Shown here in pieces: positions 7,745-17,763 of a stretch of 26,369 nt of DNA (the first letter of the stretch is position 1; every line of letters starts with the position of its first letter). The DNA lies in contig BJOX01000044.1 in assembly GCA_009731375.1 (NCBI GenBank), positions 68,568-94,936 of the forward strand, in the 5' to 3' direction. A model generated the notes under the pieces. That model worked only from the letters and a program-made list of their open reading frames with translations, was not told the origin of the DNA and did not search any database. This stretch comes from Paulinella micropora. Its lineage: Eukaryota > Cercozoa > Imbricatea > Euglyphida. Position numbers and translations under genes: made by a program.

Positions 7745-8000
7745 ACTTACTTACTTGCTTTCTTTCTTTCTTACTTTCCTACTTTCTTACTTTCTTTCTT
7801 TCTTTCTTTCTTCTTCTTCTTCTCTTCTTCTTCTTACTCTTCTCTTACTCTTCTCTACTCTTACTCTTACTCTTACTCTTGCTCTTGCTCTTACTCTTAC
7901 TCTTACTCTTGCTCTTGCTCTTACTCTTACTCTTGCTCTTACTCTTACTCTTACTCTTGCTCTTGCTCTTGCTCTTGCTCTTACTTTTACTCTTACTCTT
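7664..8000. repeat. Polypyrimidine microsatellites: (TTTC)n, (TTAC)n, (TCT)n, (TCTTAC/TCTTGC)n
   Basis: 7671-7815 is TTTC/TTAC tetramers, 7815-7855 is TCT triplets, and 7855-8000 is CTCTTA/CTCTTG hexamers. The pyrimidine bias of the plus strand is continuous for about 330 bp. Confidence 0.95.
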
Positions 8001-8100
8001 AGTAGTAGCAGTAGTAGTAGTAGCAAGTAGTAGTAGTAGTAGTAGTAGCAGTAGTAGTAGCAGTAGTAGTAGCAGTAGTAGTAGTAGTAGTAGTAGTAGT

Positions 8101-8132
<32 letters not shown>

Positions 8133-8181
8133 TAGTAGTAGTTGTAGTAGTTGTAGTAGTTGTAGTAGTTGTAGTAGTAGT

Positions 8182-8230
<49 letters not shown>
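8001..8230. repeat. (AGT)n/(AGC)n microsatellite
   Basis: Compound triplet array with AGC, AAGT and TTGT interruptions in a semi-regular pattern. Open frames here (poly-Ser) are trivial. Confidence 0.95.
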
Positions 8231-9050
8231 TAGATAGAGAGGAGAAAAATATAAAATAGGTAATTGGAAGAATAGTAATACAATAAAGAATGAGTTAATA
8301 CAGAAGAGTAATAGTAATATGAGAAAGATTTACTTGTAAAGTCACTCTCCCCAAATTAGTATTTCTCCTAAGGTAAACAAATGAAGTGATGTTGTATGAG
8401 GCATGAAAGACAAGTGAATTACGCAATGTAGGTTATGTGGTTATCTTGTTGTTTGTACAATCAAGAAACAAAGGCTTAGTGATTGTTATTGATGGTTGTA
8501 TGTGAAAAAATTCGCGTGAAAATGACCATATCACATGGCATATAGTGGGTGTGCATGTCGGTGGGAAGGCATGTTCACACAAGGCAAATCAAACAATGAA
8601 TGTGTTTGGATGTGGGGATGTATGAAAAGATGTGTGAATTTCCATGTGAATGTATGGAAACAAATTGTGGGTCATGTGAGTGAGAATGGGATAAGATAGA
8701 TACATGTAGTCGGAAATGTTTTGTGAGTCTGTGTCTGTATATGTAATGTATCAGTCTGTTTGTCTCTTATTCTATTATCCTCACTGTTTTTATGTGTGTG
8801 TGTGTATGTCGTGTTGAAATGGGATGGATGTGAGTCTATTGCTATATCTGCATTATATTCTTTCTCTATCTTCCTATCTCTGTCTGACTGTCCTGAAATT
8901 CTATCTGCCTAATCTGCCTATCAGAAAGTTTAGGTTGAAGTCTTGCGATCGCGCGTCCGCGTCGGCAAGTCTTGTAGCGCAAAAAAAATTGAAGGAAGGG
9001 TAGCCAGAAAGGGTCTTGTCCAAATCGTTGCAGGTTCCATCGTCGTCTGT
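8231..9050. other. Unique AT/GT-rich stretch, no gene recognised
   Basis: Contains GT-rich patches (8790-8810) and no convincing frame, splice pair or RNA gene that I could see. Confidence 0.6.
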
Positions 9051-9054
9051 TCAG

Positions 9055-9230
9055 CCGAAGCCGAATCGAAGCCGAAGCCGAATCGAAGCCGAAGACGAAG
9101 CCGAAGCCGAGGCCGGGCGCCGGAGACAAAGCCGAAGACGAATCGAAGCCGAAGCCGAAGACGGAGACGAAGCCGAAGATGAAGACGAAGCCGAAAACGG
9201 AGACGAAGCCGAAGCTGAAGACGATGTTGT
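9055..9230. repeat. (GAAGCC/GAAGAC)n hexamer-nonamer minisatellite
   Basis: Imperfect GAAGCCGAA(TC) units, some with GGAGAC. All plus-strand frames are open and low-complexity (Glu/Ala/Asp or Lys/Pro/Arg/Ser). Confidence 0.9.
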
Positions 9231-9438
9231 TGTTGATGGTTGAAGTAGGCCTAGGGCGTTGGATGCTCGCGATCGCATCTGCAATGAAATGCATTATGAA
9301 TGAAGAGAGAAAAGACAGAAGGAGAGCAATAGTGATGAGTTGGTCCCTGTTTGTGTGTGTTTATTACGGAAACACACAAAAACGAAGGCCAGAAGGGCAG
9401 ACGCCGCCAGATGGGATTTTGCCAGCCTTAGTATTGTC

Positions 9439-9440
<2 letters not shown>

Positions 9441-9469
<29 letters not shown>

Positions 9470-9714
9470 AAGAAGAAGAAGAAGAAGAAGAAGAAGAAGA
9501 AGAAGAAGACGAAGAAGAAGAAGAAGAAGAAGAAGAAGAAGAAGAAGAAGAAGAAGAAGAAGAAGAAGAAGAAGAAGAAGAAAGAAGAAGAAGAATCAAG
9601 AAGAATCAAGATCAAGAAGAATCAAGAAGAAGAAGAATCAAGAAGAAGAAGAATCAAGAAGAAGAAGAAAAAGAAGAAGAAGAAGGACGAGGAGGAGGAG
9701 GAGAGAGAAGGAGG

Positions 9715-9749
<35 letters not shown>

Positions 9750-9953
9750 AAAAACAAGAAGAAGAAGAAGAAGAAGAAGAAGAAGAAGAAGAAGAAGAAG
9801 AAGAAGAAGAAGAAGAAGAAGGAGAAGAAGAAGAAGAAGAAGAAGAAGAAGAAGAAGAAGAAGAAGAAGAAGGAGAAGGAGAAGAAGAAGAAGGAGGAGG
9901 AGGAGGAGGAGGAGGAGAAGAAGAAGAAGAAGAAGAAGAAGAAGAAGAAGAAG

Positions 9954-9983
<30 letters not shown>
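9441..9983. repeat. Long (GAA)n polypurine tract with (GGA)n and (AGT)n insertions
   Basis: Over 500 bp of almost pure purine on the plus strand: GAA 9441-9595, ATCAAGAAGA variants 9595-9665, GGA/GAA 9680-9717, AGT 9718-9749, then GAA/GGA to 9983. The frame open from 9179 to 10723 is a by-product of stop-free repeats, not a gene. Confidence 0.95.
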
Positions 9984-9984
<1 letters not shown>

Positions 9985-9993
9985 TGAAGGTGG

Positions 9994-10350
9994 TATGTAT
10001 GTATGTATGTATTCATTTATTTATTTATATGTCAATACATCAATACATCAACACGTACATACATACATACATACATACATACACACATACATGCATGCAA
10101 ATGCATGCATACATATATACATACATACATACATGCATACATGCATGCATGCATGCCATACATTCATGCATGCATACATACATACATACATACATACATA
10201 CCTATACATACATGCATGCATGAATGCATGCATACATACATACATGCATACATGCATCCATACATACATACATACATGCATGCATGCATACATACATGCA
10301 TACATACATACATACATACATGCAAACAAACATACAGGCATGCATTACAT
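9994..10350. repeat. (CATA)n/(GCAT)n tetranucleotide array
   Basis: It begins with GTAT repeats, then ACATACAT with ATGCATGC islands (self-complementary GCATGC/ATGCAT). TTTATTTA lies at 10014-10028. Confidence 0.95.
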
Positions 10351-10749
10351 GCATTACATGGATTACATACATTACATGCATTACATAAATTACATTACAT
10401 ACATTACATACATTACATACATTAGCTACGTTACTACGTTACCTACGTTACCTACGTTACCTGCGTACATTACCTACATGACCCACATGACTTACATGAC
10501 CTACATGACCTACATTACATACATTACCTACATTACCTACATTACCTACATTACCTACATTACATACATTACATACATTACCTATATTACCTATATTAAG
10601 TACGTTACATACATTACATACATTACATACATTACATACATTACATACAGTACATACAGTACATACAGTACATACAGTATATACATGATATACATTACAT
10701 ACATTACATATATACATACATGACATATATAAATTACATACATTACATA

Positions 10750-10750
<1 letters not shown>
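10340..10750. repeat. ATTACATAC (9-10 bp) minisatellite
   Basis: Tandem ATTACATAC, ATTACCTAC, ACGTTACCT, ATGACCTAC and AGTACATAC variants arranged in local blocks of like units, indicating serial local expansions. Confidence 0.9.
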
Positions 10751-11047
<297 letters not shown>

Positions 11048-11503
11048 NNNNNNNNNNNNNNNNNNNNNNNNNNNNNNNNNNNNNNNNNNNNNNNNNNNNN
11101 NNNNNNNNNNNNNNNNNNNNNNNNNNNNNNNNNNNNNNNNNNNNNNNNNNNNNNNNNNNNNNNNNNNNNNNNNNNNNNNNNNNNNNNNNNNNNNNNNNNN
11201 NNNNNNNNNNNNNNNNNNNNNNNNNNNNNNNNNNNNNNNNNNNNNNNNNNNNNNNNNNNNNNNNNNNNNNNNNNNNNNNNNNNNNNNNNNNNNNNNNNNN
11301 NNNNNNNNNNNNNNNNNNNNNNNNNNNNNNNNNNNNNNNNNNNNNNNNNNNNNNNNNNNNNNNNNNNNNNNNNNNNNNNNNNNNNNNNNNNNNNNNNNNN
11401 NNNNNNNNNNNNNNNNNNNNNNNNNNNNNNNNNNNNNNNNNNNNNNNNNNNNNNNNNNNNNNNNNNNNNNNNNNNNNNNNNNNNNNNNNNNNNNNNNNNN
11501 NNN
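11048..11503. other. Assembly gap (456 N) inside an (AC)n array
   Basis: Both sides are (AC)n, so the missing sequence is probably more of the array; the true length is unknown. Confidence 0.99.
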
Positions 11504-11566
11504 ACACACACACACACACACACACCACACCACACACAACACACACACACACACACATACACACAC

Positions 11567-11601
<35 letters not shown>

Positions 11602-11641
11602 TACACATACATACACATACACACACATAAGCACACACACA

Positions 11642-11677
<36 letters not shown>

Positions 11678-11740
11678 TAAGCACACACACACACACACAC
11701 AGTGTCACACACACTCACACACACACACACACCACACCAC

Positions 11741-11779
<39 letters not shown>

Positions 11780-11852
11780 ACATACACACATACACACACA
11801 CACACACACATGCACACATACACACACACTCACACACACACACACGCACACA
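11504..11852. repeat. (AC)n, (ACAT)n and short (CT)n array, right of gap
   Basis: AC dinucleotides with CACACCAC, CATACACA and a 9-unit CT run at 11641-11660. Confidence 0.95.
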
Positions 11853-12215
11853 TTTTTGCAATATTAATTACATCAATTTCAATATTAATATTGCCTTTTT
11901 GCGATATTGCATCAATTTCAATATTAATATTGCTTTTTTGCAATATTAATAGTGCATCAATTTCAATATTAGTATTTCTTTATTATTAATATTGCATCAA
12001 TTTCAATATTAATATTGCTTTTTTGCAATATTAATATTGCATCAATTTCAATATTAATATTGCTTTTTTGCAATGTTTGTATTGATACTTTGCAATATTT
12101 ATATTGCTATGTTTCAATATTTGTATTGATAGTTTGCAATATTTATATTGACATTTCAAAATTTATATTGACATTCTGCAATATTTGCATTAATAGTGGC
12201 AATATACATATTGCT
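11853..12215. repeat. Palindromic ~22-bp minisatellite, block 4 (inverted orientation)
   Basis: Units of GCATCAATTTCAATATTAATATTGC with TTTTTTGCAATATTAATATT form a ~45-bp higher-order repeat. This is the reverse complement of the 1.66-kb block's spacer order. Later units degenerate to CAATATTTATATTG with ATAGTTTG spacers. Confidence 0.92.
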
Positions 12216-12237
12216 ATGATGTCTGTGTTCTCTCCAG

Positions 12238-12382
12238 CATTTGCCGAGTGGACTAGGGAGGGGAAGAAGAACCCCAGTTCACCGGCTACAACGAACTTCG
12301 ACCTGATATACAGGTGTTTGAGCCAGCATTTTATGCTGGTCGGACCACGCCTCTTTAGGCAGCAGATGAAGGCCCGATTCAA
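12238..12382 (+). CDS. Possible exon embedded in the minisatellite (unidentified)
   Basis: A 145-bp GC-richer island lies between blocks of the palindromic minisatellite. It is preceded by a strong acceptor (TCTGTGTTCTCTCCAG, AG at 12236-12237) and followed by a GTATGT donor at 12383. The open frame reads [26 protein letters not shown] and ends in a Gln/Lys/Arg-rich helix-like part. No family recognised. Nothing else of a gene is visible nearby on the plus strand, so this may be a lone exon whose partners lie beyond the repeats, or a relic. Confidence 0.35.
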
Positions 12383-12388
12383 GTATGT

Positions 12389-12503
12389 GACAACAACAAC
12401 AATTACGCAAACCGATGCAAGAACAACAACAACAACAACAACAACAAACAATATTTATATTGATATTTGGCAATATAATATTGATATTGATATTTGACAT
12501 TAT

Positions 12504-12545
<42 letters not shown>

Positions 12546-12551
12546 GAGACA

Positions 12552-12582
<31 letters not shown>

Positions 12583-12584
12583 GA

Positions 12585-12629
<45 letters not shown>

Positions 12630-12694
12630 AAAACATCTGTTTCTGATTTGGCAATATATATTTTGATATTTGGCAATATTGATATTGATATTTG

Positions 12695-12779
<85 letters not shown>

Positions 12780-12805
12780 GAGAGAGAGAGAGAGAGAGAG
12801 AAAGA

Positions 12806-12867
<62 letters not shown>

Positions 12868-12877
12868 GAGAGAATTC

Positions 12878-12908
<31 letters not shown>

Positions 12909-12910
12909 AT
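12389..12910. repeat. Compound microsatellites (CAA)n, (GA)n, (GT)n with two short palindromic-minisatellite patches
   Basis: (CAA)n at 12389-12446 and 12584-12630; palindromic units at 12447-12504 and 12646-12698; (GA)n with (GT)n islands at 12505-12583 and 12698-12905. The order palindromic unit, (GA)n, (GT)n, (GA)n, (CAA)n repeats roughly twice, suggesting a segmental duplication of the whole compound block. Confidence 0.9.
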
Positions 12911-13246
<336 letters not shown>

Positions 13247-13327
13247 GATATTATACACGCGCTTCACTAAGTACATATATTCATTGACATGTATTTTTTA
13301 CATATGGTAAATTAGGCGGAGAGTGAA

Positions 13328-13328
<1 letters not shown>

Positions 13329-13384
<56 letters not shown>
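13329..13384. repeat. (GATA)n array abutting the 5' end of the LINE
   Basis: Thirteen to fourteen GATA units passing directly into LINE coding sequence at about 13383. Confidence 0.95.
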
Positions 13385-13676
13385 CAACTACAACCTATTA
13401 GACAACATACATAAACCACACACAGACTTTCAAAACCTAATGGTACACAACAACCTCTACACAACAATAACAAAAGCAACAAGGCACGACATGGTCCACA
13501 CAACATCCCATACACTCATAGACATGATAATCACTAACATCAATGCCAACATAGAAGCAAACATCATAAGCCCATGCATATCAGACCACCACCCCATATA
13601 CGCAATAATGCACTACAAGAAAACCAAACACAGACAACACATCCAGACTCACCAAAAACATATACGACAAAAATAA
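13383..13676 (+). pseudogene. LINE APE endonuclease, C-terminal fragment
   Basis: The frame open from 13383 through the ATG at 13440 to TAA 13674-13676 reads like the end of an exonuclease-endonuclease-phosphatase domain: TLIDMIITNINANI, then SDHHPI at 13581-13598, where the SDH holds the conserved Asp-His pair. In LINEs this enzyme nicks the target DNA to prime reverse transcription. The N-terminal half with the first catalytic residues is missing. A frame change at about 13650-13672 (two A5 runs) separates it from the RT frame. Confidence 0.75.
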
Positions 13677-13677
13677 A

Positions 13678-15078
13678 GACACAATCCTAGCAAACCTCAA
13701 AACACAGTTAGAATACATCACACAGGACAACACAGAAAGCAGCGACACAAACCAAAAATTTAGATACATACAAACAACAATAACAAAAGTCATAGAACAC
13801 TTCGAACGAAAACCAAAGCAATGCAATAGAAGAAAAAGCTGGTGCAGCCCCATAATAAAGAGGCAAATAAGAAAAAAGCACTTACTATATAAAAAATGGA
13901 GAGATAACCCAACAACAGAAAACAAACAAGCATACAGGACACAGAGATACAAAGTCGACAAAATAATACACAAAGCAAAAAAAGACGAAGTTATGAAGAC
14001 GCTAGAAGAAAATAAAAACAACCCAAAAAAACAACATAGAAAACTCAGAGAGTTAGTACCTAACAACAAACCACCGAGAGCGTCGCCAACCACAATACAA
14101 TACAACAACAAAACATACACAGACCCCATAGAAATAGCAAACGCACTCAACGATCATTACATAACAATAGGCAAAAAAACAAGCAACAGCATACCAACAA
14201 CCGAACATAAACAACAACCAGAAGAGAAAGCGGAAGAAAACAAACAAACACATCCAAGCTTCAAACTACATAACACAACAGAAGACATTGTAAACAAAAC
14301 ACTTAAAAACATAAACAGAGATAAAGCAGAGGACATATACAAAATAAAACCAACACTTATAAAAGACATGCACGCCTTCCTCGCACCTATACTCACCAAC
14401 CTCTTCAACAAAGCCATAAATGAAAATAAATACCCAGACGCACTCAAAACAACAAAAGTAATAGAACTATACAAAGCCAGCGACACAAGCATGCCAGCCA
14501 ACTACAGACCGATATCATTACTACCTATAATAGCTAAAGTATTTGACACAATAATAAATAAACAAATAATGGATCACCTAACAAAACACAACATAATATC
14601 ACATACACAATACGCATTTCGACCTAACTCAAGCACAACCATGACAGTCCAAACCATAATAAACCAAATACAAAAACATAAAGACAAAGAAGAGCTAGCA
14701 CTAGCTCTCTATGTAGACCTCTCGAAAGCATACGATACAGTAGAGCATTCAAAGCTGCTGGACAAACTTCGACGAAATTTTAATTTCAACGAAGGTATAG
14801 TCCAGTTCTTTGCATCCTACTTCTCGAACCGCATTCAAGAAGTCCACACACAATATGCCAAGTCTCACAAACGCACCATCACACATGGCATCCCGCAAGG
14901 CAGCACACTCTCCACCACCTTCTTCCTACTCTACATAAATGACATAATCAATATTATACACCAAGGGACAGTATACACACATGCAGACGACACCACACTC
15001 ATAATAACAGCTAAAAATCCTAAAATCTACAAGAAAAAACACAGAAATAACGAAATTAATAAACTACTTCCACTCTAA
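13678..15078 (+). pseudogene. LINE linker and reverse transcriptase
   Basis: One frame is open from at least 13657 to TAA 15076-15078. It has a Lys/Arg/Gln-rich linker (a YKVDKIIHKAKKDE-like helix), then RT motifs in order: NYRPISLLP (about 14500-14526), the YVDLSKAYDTV motif A with its catalytic Asp at 14716-14718, GIPQGSTLSTTFF motif B (about 14887-14925), and motif C read as HADD at 14980-14991. The usual first residue of motif C is Phe or Tyr, so His is an unusual substitution. After motif C the frame is lost near 15035-15060 beside an A6 run, and coding continues one frame later. The enzyme would copy LINE RNA into the nicked target; here it is not expected to be active. Confidence 0.8.
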
Positions 15079-15802
15079 TAACCTAGTACCCAACCCAACA
15101 AAAACAACATACACAATTTTCCATAAAACAAAACAAAATATCACAATAACAATAAACAACCATACCCTCGAGCAATGCCAACACGCAAAACTCCTGGGCA
15201 TAACACTACAACATAACCTTAAATATGACCAACATATTAACAACATAATCCGTAAACTCCAACCCACAATCAACTTATTACTATATGCTAAAAAATATCT
15301 AAACATAAAACAAATGAAACAACTATATTATACACACATACATCCACACCTTATACAAAACATCTCCATCTGGGGATGCATGACAACAAAAAGAAATATA
15401 TACAACCACTCATAAAAATACATAAAAAATAACCGGAATAATTGCAAAAACACATTACCGCGCACATACAAAACCAATCCTAAACCAACTCGAACTGCTT
15501 GACATCACCCACCTATACACCCTCCGTGTATGCATAGAAAATCACCCATTCATTACCCTAAAAAACATCTCACCAGACCACTCCACAACAACACCTTTAC
15601 ACCAATCAATATCATACACTCATACAAAACCCGATACTCAACAAAAGGCAGCCTCTTTGTTAACCACAAAGACCCATACCTCACCAAGATCTTTGCAGAT
15701 CAATGGAAGTCAATCCCAAAACATATAACAGATGAAACAAAAATCAAACCATTCAAGAAAGCACTAACTGCATATCTACTAAAACACCAACAAACATCAT
15801 AG
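15059..15802 (+). pseudogene. LINE RT thumb and C-terminal region, multiply frameshifted
   Basis: Coding continues in three successive frames: 15059-15415 (the NNLVPNPTKTTYTIFH and LLGITLQ region typical after motif C), about 15409-15570, and about 15560-15802, ending TAG. The last piece has HSYKTRYSTKGSLFV, then W-x-SIP, then FKKALTAYLL, the C-terminal pattern I associate with CR1/Jockey-like LINEs. Frame changes fall near A5/A6 runs (15410-15430). After the stop comes an A-rich and G-rich run and a gap. Confidence 0.65.
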
Positions 15803-15869
15803 TACATATAACAACGTATGCACACACGCGGAAGAAAAAAAGAAAAAAAAAAGGGGGGGGGGGGGGGGG

Positions 15870-16258
15870 NNNNNNNNNNNNNNNNNNNNNNNNNNNNNNN
15901 NNNNNNNNNNNNNNNNNNNNNNNNNNNNNNNNNNNNNNNNNNNNNNNNNNNNNNNNNNNNNNNNNNNNNNNNNNNNNNNNNNNNNNNNNNNNNNNNNNNN
16001 NNNNNNNNNNNNNNNNNNNNNNNNNNNNNNNNNNNNNNNNNNNNNNNNNNNNNNNNNNNNNNNNNNNNNNNNNNNNNNNNNNNNNNNNNNNNNNNNNNNN
16101 NNNNNNNNNNNNNNNNNNNNNNNNNNNNNNNNNNNNNNNNNNNNNNNNNNNNNNNNNNNNNNNNNNNNNNNNNNNNNNNNNNNNNNNNNNNNNNNNNNNN
16201 NNNNNNNNNNNNNNNNNNNNNNNNNNNNNNNNNNNNNNNNNNNNNNNNNNNNNNNNNN
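15870..16258. other. Assembly gap (389 N) after an A-run and poly-G
   Basis: The left edge is A-rich then at least 18 G; the right edge is exactly the start of the 105-bp repeat. The sequence inside is probably more of the LINE 3' repeat unit. Confidence 0.99.
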
Positions 16259-16363
16259 GACTACACCTTTACAATTACATATCCATAACATAGCATAATA
16301 ATATATATCACCGCGCAACATATCTAAGCAAAAATATTAATTTTAATAACTATAATACAATAT
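16259..16363 (+). repeat. LINE 3' UTR direct repeat, copy 1
   Basis: About 105 bp starting GACTACACCTTTACAATTAC, nearly identical to 16448-16551 (a handful of differences). Unit spacing 189 bp. Confidence 0.9.
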
Positions 16364-16373
16364 CAACAACTTC

Positions 16374-16436
16374 CACCCCCCTCCCTCCCTTTTCTTCTTT
16401 TATTCTTTTTCTAGAAAAAAGAAAAGAGAGGGGGGG
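16374..16436. repeat. Hairpin-forming C/T-rich and A/G-rich inverted repeat
   Basis: A run of C and T ending TTTTTCTAG is followed by CTAGAAAAAAGAAAAGAGAG then GGGGGGG, an imperfect inverted repeat of about 28 bp per arm centred on CTAG. The purine arm resembles the sequence at the left edge of the gap (15830-15869). Confidence 0.7.
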
Positions 16437-16447
16437 CCGCCACACAT

Positions 16448-16551
16448 GACTACACCTTTACAATTACATATCCATAACATACCATAATAATATATATCAC
16501 CGCGCAACATATCTAAGCAAAAATATAAATTTAATAACTATAATATAATAT
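16448..16551 (+). repeat. LINE 3' UTR direct repeat, copy 2
   Basis: Second copy of the 105-bp segment. It is followed by unique AT-rich sequence to a terminal AATAAAAACGAAGAAG, where AATAAA could be the polyadenylation-type signal of the LINE. Confidence 0.9.
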
Positions 16552-16742
16552 TAATACTGAGCCGCTGAATACTAATTTAATATTTAATATCTTCCTTAAC
16601 ACGCTCAACTGAATAACTAGGTTCCCACCTTTGATAAAGGTATAACTTACTAGCTATACTTTTCACGTGGAAGTTCCCTGAGTCCAATTGTAAAAATTGT
16701 TCTCTCAATAAAAACGAAGAAGAAGAAGATAGATAGATAGAT

Positions 16743-16979
16743 TGTAGGCATCACCCCCCGGATAGCCGGTAAAAAGTACCTATTCCTGGTGACAGGTGCA
16801 CCAGCTTGTTTTTCAGTATTATTTGTCCGGATTGGACCTGATGCCATTTTATTCCTGGTCTGTTGCCGTTTTCCTTTTTGGCTTCACTGAGCTAATACAA
16901 CGAGACATCATTCTCATTCTTGAGGACTGTGTTTGGTTGTATTACCGACTTTTTACGAGCTATCGTTGGGGGCATTACA
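16743..16979 (+). repeat. 5' LTR (about 237 bp)
   Basis: The proposed LTR starts TGTAGGCATC right after GATAGATAGAT and ends CATTACA just before TT and a TGG primer site. The ends form a short inverted repeat (TGTA...TACA). The end point is chosen because TGG at 16982 fits a tRNA-type primer site. It cannot be confirmed without the 3' copy. No clear TATA box was found; the ORF-like stretches inside are not genes. Confidence 0.6.
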
Positions 16980-16981
16980 TT

Positions 16982-16999
16982 TGGAGTCCACATCACTAG
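16982..16999 (+). other. Primer-binding site candidate
   Basis: TGGAGTCCACATCACTAG two bases after the LTR end. TGG pairs with the CCA end of a tRNA, and the TT-TGG layout is common in metazoan gypsy elements. The tRNA was not identified. Confidence 0.5.
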
Positions 17000-17763
17000 T
17001 ATGATTTCTTTCTGCTTGGCCACACAGGCAACAGAGTGAATTTTCACTGACCTGTCTCACACGGGGACGTCGGACGAAAACAAATACTCCAGCACAGCTC
17101 CCTCATAACTCTTTCACAAAACAAATAATTTGATTGGTCTCAAGCAGGTGTCTTGTACCCTCTAGCCCAATCAGTATCTGTGTGCTCACAAGGAGACATC
17201 AGATACAAACTCTCTGTCGTTCTTGCTGTTCTCACACAGAGACCAAGAAGAAGGAGGTGGACAGAAGAGTGAAGGAACACACACAAAACACAAACAATCA
17301 TAGGGACAGGATCACAACACTCTACCCTTCTAGTTTGTGTATTTATCTGCATTATCTCACACATACGTCAGAGTATTTTTGCAACTCTCTGATCGTTTTC
17401 TAAAGGTAGGTCTGAGAACCTATCCGACCGACTGTCGACTTCTCAAGGAGAGCTTTTCTAGCTTCTCTATTACTATCTGTGTGTAGGTCCAAGTGCCTCA
17501 TACTAGATACAATATAGAAAAGAAGGAGGAGAAAGTAATCTGAGTAAGGAGAACAAGAAATCTGAGAAAGTCTCAAAGACTATTTTTCTCAAACAAAAAC
17601 AAACATACAACAGTGTTTCATAGAGGACAGGGAATCTCACTCTACCCTCTCTATTAGTTTCTCTCTTCACTAGTCAATCGACTCCAGGAGGAACAGAGCA
17701 CAAACGAACAAAACCAAACATAGGAACTGACACTGTCCTTCTGTTAATTACTACTACGACATC
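17000..17763 (+). other. Long 5' untranslated leader of the LTR element
   Basis: About 760 bp with no sustained coding frame, purine-rich patches and repeated ACTCTACCCT(T/C)TCTA motifs (about 17319 and 17641). It probably holds packaging or translation signals, by analogy with other retroelements; none is identified here. Confidence 0.55.

Larger units (their letters stand above)
13383..16729 (+). mobile_element. 5'-truncated LINE (CR1/Jockey-like group, APE-type)
   Basis: Non-LTR retrotransposon with, in order: the C-terminal part of an apurinic-type endonuclease, a linker, a reverse transcriptase and a C-terminal region, broken into several frames. The 5' truncation falls inside the endonuclease, at a D-N-Y-N that may be the remains of its GD(F/Y)N motif. 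The plus strand is strikingly A+C-rich with little G. A probable 3' UTR follows (to about 16729), with a 105-bp direct repeat, a gap and a terminal GAA run next to GATA. Clade assignment is by eye only. Copied by target-primed reverse transcription; this copy is dead. Confidence 0.8.

Noticed and set aside
7675-8259. Leu/Ser-rich 194-codon frame that could suggest a membrane protein
   Set aside because: It is entirely (TTTC)n, (TCTTAC)n and (AGT)n microsatellite, with similarly long frames on the other strand.
9179-10723. A 514-codon plus-strand frame through GAA, GGA and CATA repeats
   Set aside because: It stays open only because the repeat motifs lack stops. It changes amino-acid composition at each microsatellite boundary and has no domain.
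13581-14150. Minus-strand hydrophobic frame of 189 codons with Leu/Phe/Cys-rich segments
   Set aside because: It is the antisense shadow of the A+C-rich LINE coding strand, which has recognisable endonuclease and RT motifs.
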